Positions 53,558 through 64,000 of a DNA stretch of 64,000 nt are shown here, piece after piece. This DNA comes from Amyelois transitella (Eukaryota; Arthropoda; Insecta; Lepidoptera; Pyralidae): the NCBI RefSeq assembly GCF_032362555.1, contig NC_083526.1, positions 3,740,001 to 3,804,000 of the forward strand, written 5' to 3'. Under the pieces are notes generated by a model. It worked only from the letters and a program-made list of their open reading frames with translations. It had not been told where the DNA came from and made no database searches. Both the position numbers and the translations under genes were made by a program. Numbering within the stretch: the first letter of the stretch is position 1; each line of letters starts with the position of its first letter.

Positions 53558-56531
53558 TAGGGATGATCGATATTCGAAAAACATCGATGTTGACATCGAT
53601 GTCATAATCGAAAGCCCGACATCGATATTCGATATTTATCGAAAACTGAACATCGATGTTGGATATCATCGATGATTTATGCAATAATAACTGACAAAAA
53701 AATAAAACACAGTGTAAAAGTTCGGAATTTATTAAGAAAGAGATCAAATGATTACATATTCCAATATTTTTTATCAATTGACTGCAGGAAGAGTAATTTT
53801 GATAAAGAAGAACCTTTTAATCTATTTCTTTGTTGATAAAGAGTAGAGCCAGCTTTTGAAAACAGTCTTTCAGATGGCGTTGATGTCGCGATAGTACTCA
53901 AATATTTCAGCGCTATTATTTTTAATTTCGGGTAAGTGGAACCGATGACATTATTCCAAACTTGGATAGGATCTTGTTTAAGATCAGATACTGTATTTTT
54001 CAAAAAGTAGCTTAACTCGGAAGGCATTTCGTGATCATGAGGGGAAGGCGTAGAGTTTTTGACATTTACAAGTTTATAATGTTCGCTCCACAAATTAAAT
54101 TCTTCTGTTGGATCTGGCGAACCACTCATAACTTCTTCAATTACTTCTGCTTCCGTTGTAGTAGTTAGTAATTCTTTGACTAATTTGACTGCTTTCGAAC
54201 ATGCTATGCGGTCTTGAAAGTGAATATTTTTGAACCTTGGGTCTAGCAATGTAGATAAAGCAAGTATTTGAACATGTTCCGAGGGTAACAAGCGTTTACT
54301 GATTTCAGTCATTATGTTCTGCTTAAGATCCTGACCCATAGAACTGTTTGTTTTAATGTTGCTCATTTTTAAGTTTAGCATTCGTGTTATGGGAATAACT
54401 TTGCTGCTGGTAACGTAGTCTTCTCCACAGATTTCTTTAGTAGCAACTTCTATAGGGCGTAAAACTTCAAAAATTTCAGTCAACTCTTCAATACCTTTTG
54501 CAGTTATCATTGGAGGAGCACTTGTATGGCAATTAACAATTTGATTAATTGTTGGTCGCAGTTCTAAAAATCTTTCCACCATATAAAAAGTGGAATTCCA
54601 GCGAGTGCTGACTTCTTGTATTAATTTTAGATCAGAATGCTTTCGTAATTCATCACTCGCCACTACACTATGCTTAAACCAAGTGACAATCCTTTTGACA
54701 GATCCAATTAATTCTGGCAATTCCTTTGTTTTTGCGATTGATTTTTGAGCTACCAAATTAATTAAGTGAGCAAAGCAAATAATATGGCATTTTTTTCCAA
54801 ATGAGATATCTACAGCTTTAACAACATTTGCTCCTCCATCAGTTACCACAGCGGATACTTTTTCTGGATCTATACACCATTCATGACATGTCTGCAACAG
54901 CATTCTTCCAATGTATTCAGCAGTATGTGATTCGGCTAACTCATAAACTCCTAGAGTGACTGATGCCATTGCCATACGTTCTTCGTCATAAAAGTGTATA
55001 GTGACACCAAGAAAACTCCTAGTCTGCATGGTATCCGTCCATATGTCGGTTGTCAGGGTAATATTACTACGTAGGCCTTTGATTTTATTTTTAAAAAGAT
55101 TCTGTGTAACTTCATATCGGTTCTCTAGCATTTTCTTGAAAGTATGCCTGGATGGGACTTTATACAGAGGTGCAGCTGCTTTCATTAAGTTTAGAAATCC
55201 TTCATTTTCAACCATTTGGAACGGCTGTGAATCTTTGCAAATCATAAACAAGATAGCATTTGTAAGGCGAATTCCTTTAGCTCCATTTTCAGAAAATTCA
55301 GATATGCTCCTGAAACTTTGATTTACTGTCGGCTGAAATATTTTTGTGCGAATAGACGATGCACTTATGTCACTTGCATTAAAACTACAATCAGAATCAA
55401 CTGAACTATTTTCATGTAAAGCAGAGACAGGTGCGATTATCTCAGCAGAAGTAGAAGCAGTTGGCATTACAGGTTTTACGAATGTCTCCTTAAATGATCT
55501 CTTGGCGCCTGTTTTATGAACTGTGTTCTCCTCGTTGCTATTTTTTCCTAATAATGAACTATGCAGTTTTTCAATGTGCAACTTAAGATTTGTGGTATTG
55601 CCACAAGTTTTTATGATTTTATGGCAAGACCGACATCTGGCTTCATTATTTTCAAGTCTTTCAAAAAATTCCCAAAAGCGACTTTTTGGCGGCATTTTTA
55701 ATTCTGTTCCTGTATTCCTGAAAACAAACAATGAAATTTAAATAAAATTCAGACACGAACTCGAAATAACCAGAACATGCAAAAATATTCATAGAAAATA
55801 CACAAAATAAAATGTTCTGTCACCTTACCTTAATATACTATTTTCAATGCAAGCAAAACAGTAAGAATCCACACCACAGCCGTAAAAAAAGAGATAAATT
55901 GTCTATGGCCCGAGACATTCAAATTTTGCGCGAAAGAAAACGATAATTGTTTTGCTCTATGCTCTCTTTATCTCATATACAGCATTCATAACCTTAAAAA
56001 ATAACAATTTCGTTTAGCATGCACAGAAAGCAAACAGATGAATTCAATATTTAGAAGTCAATCAATAAATACTTACATATTGTTGTATTTCACGTAATAT
56101 TATATGCACAATAATAGAATACTATCAAATGAGTAAATTAAAACAGCCGACGCACGCACAACAAATTTTTTTATCAATAAACGAATGGGAGGGGTCAGGG
56201 GAGTGAGAGAGAGCGAGCGAGGAGACGACGAAGAACGTACGACGAATAAAAGGAACGACCGGTGCGCCCTGAATGAATGAATACGCGTTCAAAGTTCAAA
56301 ATAAACTTGATTTGTGTTGTGGATGCGTTCATAAAAGACATATTTTGTTTCGTAACTTCGTAAGTTGCATTGGTCGTGTCGTGCGTGAGGCCGTGAGTTA
56401 ACATCGATGACAGATGCCGTTAACATCGATGTTACGATATTTTTCGTATAGCAATATCGATGTTAAAACAGCGATGTTTTTGCTTTCAACATCGATGATC
56501 ATCGAACATCGATGTTCATCGAGCATCCCTA
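53558..56531 (-). mobile_element. Apparently intact ZBED-type hAT transposon
   Basis: 2,974 bp with ends TAGGGATG(A/C)TCGAT and a perfect 8 bp duplication AACTAAAG (53550-53557 and 56532-56539). Both subterminal regions (53570-53680 and 56400-56525) are packed with CATCGATG-type words in both orientations, plausible transposase binding sites. It carries one unbroken transposase frame. Intact ends and matching duplications suggest recent insertion. Confidence 0.95.
53752..55695 (-). CDS. hAT transposase with BED zinc finger (647 aa)
   Basis: Cut-and-paste transposase of the hAT family, ZBED1/DREF-like in look. From the ATG at 55695 (MPPKSRFWEFF) a BED finger follows (CRSCHKIIKTCGNTTNLKLH, then H). 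Then come a spacer, the RNase H-like catalytic region (LTTDIWTDTMQTRSFLGVT, VTDGGANVVKAV, KCHIICFAHLINLV) and the C-terminal hAT dimerisation region (YPKLKIIALKYLSTIATSTP, then SERLFSKAG). A longer frame upstream lacks an ATG and is crossed by an acceptor (TGTTTTCAG) near 55720, so the 5' UTR is probably spliced. No internal stop or shift was seen. Confidence 0.92.
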   Translation of the reverse strand: MPPKSRFWEFFERLENNEARCRSCHKIIKTCGNTTNLKLHIEKLHSSLLGKNSNEENTVHKTGAKRSFKETFVKPVMPTASTSAEIIAPVSALHENSSVDSDCSFNASDISASSIRTKIFQPTVNQSFRSISEFSENGAKGIRLTNAILFMICKDSQPFQMVENEGFLNLMKAAAPLYKVPSRHTFKKMLENRYEVTQNLFKNKIKGLRSNITLTTDIWTDTMQTRSFLGVTIHFYDEERMAMASVTLGVYELAESHTAEYIGRMLLQTCHEWCIDPEKVSAVVTDGGANVVKAVDISFGKKCHIICFAHLINLVAQKSIAKTKELPELIGSVKRIVTWFKHSVVASDELRKHSDLKLIQEVSTRWNSTFYMVERFLELRPTINQIVNCHTSAPPMITAKGIEELTEIFEVLRPIEVATKEICGEDYVTSSKVIPITRMLNLKMSNIKTNSSMGQDLKQNIMTEISKRLLPSEHVQILALSTLLDPRFKNIHFQDRIACSKAVKLVKELLTTTTEAEVIEEVMSGSPDPTEEFNLWSEHYKLVNVKNSTPSPHDHEMPSELSYFLKNTVSDLKQDPIQVWNNVIGSTYPKLKIIALKYLSTIATSTPSERLFSKAGSTLYQQRNRLKGSSLSKLLFLQSIDKKYWNM

Positions 56532-56624
56532 AACTAAAGATTATCCAGTTATACTAAGTACATGGTCTCAACATTTATTTTAACAAAATTCAGGAGAAGA
56601 ACGAAATAAAAATCTATTACAAAT

Positions 56625-56770
56625 GAAAATGTCGTAAAAGGCGATTAAGGGAAAGGCTAATAAACTTGGTTTTCTTCTTGTAGACAATAGCTAGCCACCT
56701 GTCACATTTGAATCTCAATTCTATTAGAGCTGAACGTGGCCCTTCAGTCTTGAAAAGATGATGTAGGCCG
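56625..56770 (-). repeat. Repeat family A copy
   Basis: Reverse orientation from GTCGTAAAAGGCGATTAAGG to CCTTCAGTCTTGAAAAGATG, without the TACA tail. Confidence 0.7.
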
Positions 56771-56814
56771 CCCGTGATGTAGGCGTTATTAATTTATATT
56801 GTTTTAAGACGCTG

Positions 56815-56890
56815 CCATAATCCTTATAGTCTTTCCTTCCCTTTCGTTAGTCCCGGTTACATCCTCTCTTCTTAAGAGCGAAAAATATTA
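56815..56890 (+). repeat. Repeat family D start fragment
   Basis: CCTTCCCTTTCGTTAGTCCC, then GGTTACATCCTCTC. Confidence 0.45.
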
Positions 56891-57594
56891 GTATTTCCAA
56901 TTTAGTAGTTACTGAACCGTTCTTAAAACTTTGGGTTTTTAATTCTAGTCACAACCGAATGACCTCTATGAGTCAGACAAAGCAATTCGTCAAGAATATA
57001 ATTGCTTAAAACTTCTGTCCCAAAGCGACGGTTTCCAATTTAAATTGAGAAATTATGCCGCTTCTACAGCTAATTAACTATCTTAAGCTGAGGAATTAAG
57101 TCAAAGAAGCCTAAAATATAGCCGGCTACATGAAAAAAAGATTGTCTTCGGTCGCCCTAATTCAGTATATATAAAAATACTCGCTGCAGCTTATTGCATT
57201 ACATTCGTCGCATTGGATACACACCTCGGGATTGGTAAAACGTCGAAAATAGTATTAAAGTGGCACTTTATGTTTACAAGGTGATGACAAATGACTAAAT
57301 GTTTTGAGCGCCAGTGGTCAAACGGTTAAGCCAATCGAATAGAGAAGCGTGATGCATAGATTCGAATACTTCTACGGACATGTATTAATTATAATTTTTT
57401 TTTATTATAAACTGATGCCATATTTCTTATGGCAAAGAAACACATCGTGAAGAAACCTGCATATGCACTTAGGCAACTGGATATAAAGCGTTATCTCTTT
57501 AGCTTTACCTATCCATGAGTTCTGGACAGGACGTAACCAAAACTAAAACCAGATGGAAGAAGTATAAACATACTTTGGAGCTTTCTCAATCGGT

Positions 57595-57830
57595 GTCTTC
57601 CTCCTGGCTTTTGTCCCGGTAACGTCTTCGCGTCTCTGGAGAGGAGTCCGGGGTGCGCCGGTACACTTGTTCCTCGATTGGTTTTTACACAAAGCGGCTC
57701 CCATCACACCTTAGCAATCTTTGCAGATGAACCTAACCCATATTGCATTATGGTTTTACAAACAGTTGCTTAAATGAGATGGTTTCCTCACGATGTTTGA
57801 TCTCACTTTCTCAATCTGTGTGACTTGTAT
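57595..57830 (+). repeat. Repeat family D, near full length
   Basis: CTTCCTCCTGGCTTTTGTCC, GGAGAGGAGTCCGGGGTGCG, then TTTGCAGATGAACCTAACCC and TTTCCTCACGATGTTTGA. A tRNA-like stretch (GCCAGTGGTCAAACGG with AGATTCGAATAC) at 57310-57372 just upstream may be a SINE head. Confidence 0.65.
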
Positions 57831-58194
57831 TGTTTTTTCATTGTCTTCTGTATCAGACGATAACGTAAGCATCATGTGGTTCAAATTTCACTTACCGAGA
57901 TTAGGTTTTCGAGACACGCACAGGTGAAAATTGTCAAATAATGATCTTTTTTCTTCCTAATCAACGTGAAAGGCAATAACTTAAGTGTACCTAAAACATA
58001 CGTGATCTTTTTTAAATCAAGGAATTATTCTAACACTGATAAATATTCACCTAAACTTAGGTACATTAGTGAAAGATTACAACGTTCCAAATGGTATAAT
58101 TTTATAATTTTTTAGTGTTTCATAATTATATTGTTTTTCCGGAGAAATTCAGAAAATTGGACGCTCGACAGGGAATCGGTTCCTGATTTAATAC

Positions 58195-58280
58195 ATACAC
58201 ACATACATACATATGGTCACGTCTATATCCCTTGCGGGGTAGACAGAGCTTTGAAAAGATGATATAATTGAGATTTAATA
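58195..58280 (+). repeat. Repeat family A, truncated
   Basis: CATACATACATATGGTCACG through GGGGTAGACAGAGC, then a jump to GATGATATAATTGAGATTTA, so the middle is missing. Confidence 0.65.
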
Positions 58281-58904
58281 TTTGTTAATATTAAAAAAAA
58301 ATAAAGATCTTAAAGACTGTTCAGCCACGTGCAACTAATCTTATTTTTTTAAGAAGCTTACTAAACTGCCTAAGTTTAGTTTATACGTTCATTTAATATG
58401 GCTAACCGTATTTCAAGGTGGCCCATATGTTTACCATTTAGGCCTATTATATTGTGTTCTACTTATCAAATCACATATTGCATTCAAATAATTATACAAG
58501 TTACCAGTAATTTCATAAACATATCCACTCCACCACAAAACGCAATTAGTAAACCATTAATAATAATGCTGTATTTTATTTACGTTTGCCTCGACCAACA
58601 TACGGTATCCCTATGATAAAACAACAAAGGGATTTCAACCTCGTCACACAAAGGTGGAGAATTCCATTGTAATAAAAATAAACTCTCATTATATCTGACT
58701 AAGATACTTCTCTTGTTACTTTGTCCTCATATGTCAGTTATAGGTACGTTGCGTTATACGCGACTCAGAAACCCGAGACCTAATGGCTGACGCAAGGAAA
58801 TGTCGGCAGAGGATTGGAAGAAATTTATCAACAGGCTGCTTACTTGCTAGTGACGTGGCCATAAAGATTGAAATGATATCGATGCTATGTCGGAGATGAC
58901 AGTA

Positions 58905-59135
58905 CATACATACATACATATAGTCACGTCCATATCCCTTACGGGGTAGACAGAGCCAACAGTCCCGAAAAGACCACGTTCAGCTTCTCGGCTTAATGAT
59001 GGAATTGAGATCCAAATAGTGACAGGTTGCTAGCCCATCGCCCAAAAAAGGATCGCAATTTTATAAGCCTATCCCTTAGTCGCCTTTTACGACATCCATC
59101 GGAACGAGATGGAGCGGTCCTATTATAGGAGGAAT
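58905..59135 (+). repeat. Repeat family A, full-length reference copy
   Basis: The most complete copy, from ACATACATACATATAGTCAC through GTGACAGGTTGCTAGCCCAT to GACATCCATCGGAACGAGAT and GGAGCGGTCCTATTA. Confidence 0.8.
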
Positions 59136-59139
59136 ATCT

Positions 59140-61125
59140 GTTTAGGGAGAAGTAAACTCGTACTTCCTCTGAGAATAGCGACGGAGACTTGGAAAGCTGC
59201 ACGACTTCTGTTCTGTCATAAAACGTGCGTGCGTGTGGAACGCATCAATTAGACATTTCAATCGTTGTATTGCTTTCTGGTTATCTATTTTTTAGTAATT
59301 CTTATTAAAATAATAATTTGTGAATATTATTTATGTAGTAATACAAAAATTCAAAACGATATTTTTTTGATCTCTTTACCATTTTTTAGGTTTGACTGGC
59401 TGACAATGTTTACCAAGAAGTCCATTTTCTGTTGATTAAATACTAAATTGAGTTCAAATTAAATAAAAAAAAACAGTCTGTATAACTGATGTCTATTTAT
59501 CGATACACTTAGTACCTGGTCTATTCCGGCTTAAACGCTCAGAAGTAACGACGTGCTCGGATTTTTACGTATGCATGGGTTAAATAATGCCTCGTTTGCT
59601 AAACAACTTCATGTGAGCCCGGGAAAATTAAGTTAAGTCAATCCCAAGGAAATCCTTCTTAATCTCTATATTACTGACTTTAAGGATATTAAATGAAATT
59701 GTAGAAGAACAATTTACGTGGACTTAATGAAAGCTGGCCGTCCTTGTAAATTTCTCTTCTGCAGTATGCTAAGGTGCGCGAAAACGTTGATAAACTTATC
59801 AAACTTTATAAATTTTTGCCAGTAACACACTATAAAATATTAATATTTCGGGTCTAGTACAAACTGTATATGCATTTGCGGCTATATTTATTAATTTAGA
59901 TTAGCTATATATCACAACTAGCTATTCCAAAAAAAAAATATGCAATCATGCTCCCGTGATTTTTTTTTCTGGAATTTATTTTTTGTTTGGAAAAATAATT
60001 AATTTATTTGTTAGGAATTACTACTGGACTTCCAGTAGTAAAATATATAACAAACACGAAAGCAGCTAATTTGATGTTACCCCCTTTTCACTCAATTTGC
60101 TTCGTTCTGTCACTTTTATATTTGTCCGCCCTTTTGTAACGTGACCAGATTTTTTATTGTGTCAAAGGAAATAGTCACACGTTTGTCATCTATAAATATT
60201 CTACTTGGTTCATTACTCATTTTTTTCGTAGAATCTTCTTTTATTTATTTTTTTTCAAATGTACAGTATATGTACTCGTCTTTATATATTTTTCTTGGAA
60301 CCTACTGTCTATATTTTGTCGGGTTGAATTGTAACGATTAAAAATAACTAGACAACCGCCTAAAATGCAACAATTTCTTGAAAATCTCTTCTACTGCCAT
60401 CTACCTAGACGCCATATTTCAAGTTTCTAAATGCAGTGGTTTGGTCTATACGGGATGTGCGTTGAATATGTCAGTCGATCAATGTGCTCTTTTATATAAT
60501 TACTTATTTAGAAGAATTTTATTTTTTTTATCTATTAATATTACAAAGATTAAAAAAACATGTCTTCGAACAAGTTTAAAATTATTATTATGTCATTATA
60601 TAAGCACTTATTTAAAAATTTAACACTGCTTAAATGCGTTATTTACTTATTTACTATGATTTGTATTAGTTTAAGGTACATTGTAAGTGAATTTAATTCT
60701 TTATGAGTCAATAAAGATCTTTAAACCTATCTTGAAGACATTCTGTCTGTCCCTCTACTACCAGTCAGCATCATAGCAATTTAAACATTATGATACCAAG
60801 CACATGTAAAGAAATGAAGTCGATTACTGTTCAAGCCGACATCTCCAGCAATACATATAACATGAGCTTAACATGAATGCCATTATAGGTCAGGTAGAAT
60901 TTCAACACGGCGTATTGTGTTAATGATTAATATTGGGGGTGAATCGTATCAGATGGCCTACTTCGCACATCTACTGTAACAAGGGCGAAGTGTGTGGGGG
61001 GCCTTATTCGGTGGTCGGAGTTTTGAAATAACTTCAATAGATTTTGTTTTGTTTAAAGAGTCGATGCGTCGTGTAAGAGACTATGATTTTCATGTAATAC
61101 ACACACATATTCATAAATATTTTTG
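59140..61125. other. Intergenic, no gene seen
   Basis: AT-rich with short frames only. No motif was recognised. Confidence 0.5.
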
Positions 61126-61129
61126 CATT

Positions 61130-61265
61130 ACATACATGATGTCCCGTCTCTTTCGCGAACGGTTAGGCAGAGTAAACATCTTCCCACTTGCTATAATATC
61201 TGCACACTTCTTTCGCTTCATCCACATTCATAATTCTATTCATGCAAGCTAGTTGGTTTCGGATA
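61130..61265 (+). repeat. Repeat family B copy
   Basis: Spans TACATACATGATGTCCCGTC and the family body to TCATGCAAGCTAGTTGGTTT. Confidence 0.7.
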
Positions 61266-61319
61266 CTGTCGTATTTGTTAGCGGAATAAAATTAATTGAA
61301 TTATCTTGTTTATTTATTT

Positions 61320-61440
61320 TTTATTTAAATTTTATTGCACAAAATACAAATGTATAGCACAATTGGCGGACTTAATGCTAGAAGCATTATCTACCAGTCA
61401 ACGATTGGGTCTGATAGAAAACTTTCTGCGGTGTCAAACT
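61320..61440 (+). repeat. Unclassified interspersed repeat
   Basis: ATTGCACAAAATACAAATG, GGCGGACTTAATGCTAGAAG and ATCTACCAGTCAACGATTGG form a pattern seen widely in moth DNA. Class not known. Confidence 0.4.
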
Positions 61441-61914
61441 AAATAAATATCTATATTTATACCTACGCAACATAAAAAATATAGTGATTATAATAAACAT
61501 ACATAAAAACTACAAAAAATAAACAATATACATAAATAAATAGGTGCAGCGATTATCATTAATTTAAATACTTAATTATTTTACTAGTTAATTAAGGGAA
61601 CTATCCGCAAAGTTGCTTTACGTATACAAACTGAAGCAAAAATATTTTTGTAACGCAACTTATGTCGGTGTCGTATTAAGCCAAAATACTAAGGTAGTAC
61701 TATACCCAAGGGTATGCTATTTCGAGAATTTTGAAAGCAGCCAATCCGGGCCTGAAGTCTCTTCGACAAGATAAAAGGTTCTGCTGTATTATTCAGACTC
61801 ACGAGTTTCTATAAATGTAGACGTTCACAGCTATTCACGAATTTTGATGGGCATAATCTTCTCTATTTCTTCGGTTCCGAATTGGGGGCCTATTCACTAT
61901 GATGATAAGCTATG

Positions 61915-62070
61915 TACGTACATATAGTTACCTTTTATCCCTTATGGGTTAGACGGATCCAACAGCTTAAAAAGATTGAAAGACCATGATCAGCTGTATG
62001 GCTTAATGATGGAATTGAAATTCAAGTAGTGATAGACTAGCCCATCGCCTAAAAGAAGAATCACAAGTTT
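61915..62070 (+). repeat. Repeat family A copy, diverged
   Basis: TACGTACATATAGTTACC, TTATGGGTTAGACGGATCCA and GGCTTAATGATGGAATTGAA in order. Confidence 0.6.
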
Positions 62071-62800
62071 TTAAATCCATATGTAAAATCCAAAATAAAG
62101 TTATCTTTTTCAATTATCGTAATAACGAAGCCTTGAAACGTCAATATAATATAAAAATATGAAATAAACTATAAATGAAGCGGCTGTTATTAATTTAAAT
62201 CCATTACGAAAATATACAGAGTTGAACTCCTCGACTGGGAAAATTAATTAAATTCACTTCTCCAATTAATTAAATTTGTTATCTTATATAAAATGTAATA
62301 AGTATCTACGTGATTATTTTCTCAAGTTTTCCTTATTAGTAGGGGTCGTTATAATAAGGTTTTCTCAAACTTACTAGAATATAAAAAAAATGTTTCACAA
62401 AAATATTTTTTTTTTACCAATTTAATGCCATTAATATCATATAATTTATTAATGGATTTCATTAATGGCTTACATGCAGGTACGTTAGTACGTAGGTACC
62501 TGCGTTTTGTTTTTATATAAATTGAAGCCTATGTGTTATTCTGATGGACAACGTATGACTGTTAGTGTAACTATTAAGTTTAATCCGAATAATGAAAGAA
62601 GTATCTACGCTTTAAAATTATTAATAAGTTATATTATAGCCCTGAAACACGCAAAAACCTGTAGAAAATTATATTAAATGAAATAAAAAATAATTTTGAA
62701 GACAAAATATGGAGACCAATGTTTTATTATGACAAAAATATTGTGAATACTTTTATATTTAGGGTTTTTTGTTGCGTGGTTATGGTTAATTATGATATTA
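62071..62800. other. Intergenic, no gene seen
   Basis: AT-rich sequence with no recognised features. Confidence 0.5.
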
Positions 62801-62815
62801 CATACATACATGTAT

Positions 62816-64000
62816 ACATTCAGTCAGAAAAGTATCGGGAATGGATTATTTATTTATGGTTCCAAATTCAAATTGTTGTTTTTTTTGTTGTTGTTAGATT
62901 GGCACAACTGTTTTCCATTTTGGCGCGGAGTTTGAGTTGCATCTGTTGTTTACATTAAATACAGTGCTATTTTTAGTTATATCATATCTAGTGTGTATTG
63001 CTAATTTCATAATGGATAAAAACATCGAACAAAGAGTTTGTCTTAAATTTTGCATTGCCAATGGAATATCGTGTTCGGAGTCACTGAAAATGTTACAGAA
63101 GGCTTACGGTGAATCGACTTTATCAAAAACTCGTGCTTATGAGTGGTACAAAGCGTTCAAAAGCGGTCGAGATGTGATGGAAGATTTGCCTCGATCTGGT
63201 AGGCCATCAACGTCTGCAACTGAAGTTAACATCGCAAAAGTGAAGGAAATAGTGACTGAAAATCCTCATTCAACTTTGAGAGAGATAGCCACCGAACTTT
63301 CTGTATCTCACGAGTCGATTCGTACCATTTTAACTAATAATTTGGGTATGGAACATGTTGCCGCTCGGCTAGTCCCAAAAGACCTGAATTTTTTTCAAAA
63401 ACTCAATCGCATGAGAGTCGCTGAGGACATGCTAGAACGAGTCAATTCCGACCCAACATTCATGAAACGCATTGTTACTGGTGACGAGACGTGGGTTTAC
63501 GAGTTTGACATGCAAACTAGTCAACAAGCTTCGGAGTGGCGCCTTCCAACTGAACCGAAACCGAAAAAACCACGCCAAAGTCGTTCAAAAGTCAAAGTCA
63601 TGTTGACTGTTTTCTTTGACTATCGCGGTGTTGTGCACTCGGAATTCTAGCCGGAAGGTCAAACGGTAAATAAGGAATATTATTTGAGTGTTATGCGGCG
63701 TTTAAGAGAGCAAATCCGACGAAAAAGGCCAGATTTGTGGAAAGAAAATTCTTGGATTTTGCACCATGATAATGCACCTTCGCACAAGGCCATCATTGTG
63801 AACGAATTTTTAACCAAACACTCAACAAATACCATCGAGCAACCACCATATTCACCAGATATGGCTCCAGCCGACTTTTTTCTTTTTCCTAAACTCAAAT
63901 TACCACTTCGTGGCACCCGTTTTCAATCGGTAGAAGACATAAAAGAGAATTCGCGGCGAGAACTGACCTCAATTCCGGAAACAGCGTTTAAAAAATGTTT
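62816..64000 (+). mobile_element. mariner transposon, cut by the window edge
   Basis: A likely left end near ACATTCAGTCAGAAAAGTAT precedes the transposase frame by about 190 bp. The right end is outside the window, so the terminal inverted repeat and TA duplication cannot be confirmed. Confidence 0.75.
63012..64000 (+). pseudogene. mariner transposase with one in-frame stop (partial)
   Basis: Starts MDKNIEQRVCLKFCIANG, followed by two helix-turn-helix segments (YEWYKAFKSGRDVMEDLPRS, a GRPSTS hook, then REIATELSVSHESIRTIL). The catalytic DD34D triad is present: VTGDETW, HHDNAPSH, and SPDMAPADFF with 34 residues between the last two aspartates. Codon 213 is TAG where relatives have leucine (EF-x-PEGQTV), between the first and second aspartates. 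The same frame then stays open to the window end, 329 codons in all, close to the usual 345. It looks recently inactivated; a recoded or polymorphic stop is the alternative. Confidence 0.88.

Noticed and set aside
60141-60623. Two AT-rich frames of 66 and 81 aa
   Set aside because: Composition-driven, no similarity, no splice or promoter support.

Overview
This 64 kb window looks like a gene-dense stretch of a moth (Lepidoptera) chromosome. The evidence is intron-rich animal genes, an intronless telomerase reverse transcriptase of the short insect type, a two-lobed insect transferrin 2, and many short AT-rich repeats with TACA/CATA tails. No bacterial or organellar features were seen.

Layout. 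1-1440 holds a decayed tyrosine-recombinase (DIRS-like) retroelement fossil, probably in an intron of Mlh1, whose last coding exon lies at 2639-2940 (+). Tail to tail with it is Mcm6 (3254-11558, -). I could lay Mcm6 out as 14 exons that sum exactly to 821 codons plus a stop. A 551 bp head-to-head region with an E2F-type site separates Mcm6 from a small zinc-ribbon gene resembling human C18orf21/RMP24 (12110-14190, +). Glycerate kinase (14253-15779, -) follows, then intronless TERT (16229-18358, +). A 6.6 kb piggyBac-like element bounded by TTAA (18363-25003) sits five bases after the TERT stop codon and carries an intact four-exon transposase. Transferrin 2 (25939-39066, -, 16 exons, 853 aa) is next. 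Its introns hold a hAT MITE containing a SINE, and a nested SWIM/YqaJ-type gene remnant. Transferrin 2 is head to head with LYAR (39631-41087, +). From 41.4 kb onward the window is mostly intergenic: a deleted pogo-like element inserted in an older repeat (44210-45528), a small hAT MITE (47361-47548), an apparently intact ZBED-type hAT transposon (53558-56531), and a mariner running off the right edge (about 62816-64000).

How the genes relate. Several neighbours serve DNA replication, repair and chromosome ends (Mlh1, Mcm6, TERT). The RMP24-like and LYAR genes point to rRNA processing. I infer no operon-like unit; these are separate promoters, some bidirectional.

The most unusual signal is a recurring pattern: perfect or near-perfect tandem arrays placed exactly on exon/intron junctions. 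A 76 bp unit occurs 14 times over the exon 7 splice donor of Mcm6. A 106 bp unit occurs about 11.5 times over the exon 7 donor of transferrin 2. An 87 bp unit occurs twice over the exon 12 acceptor of Mcm6. Each array multiplies real splice sites, and the two large units are both 1 modulo 3 in length. Whether this is biology or an assembly effect needs long reads and RNA data.
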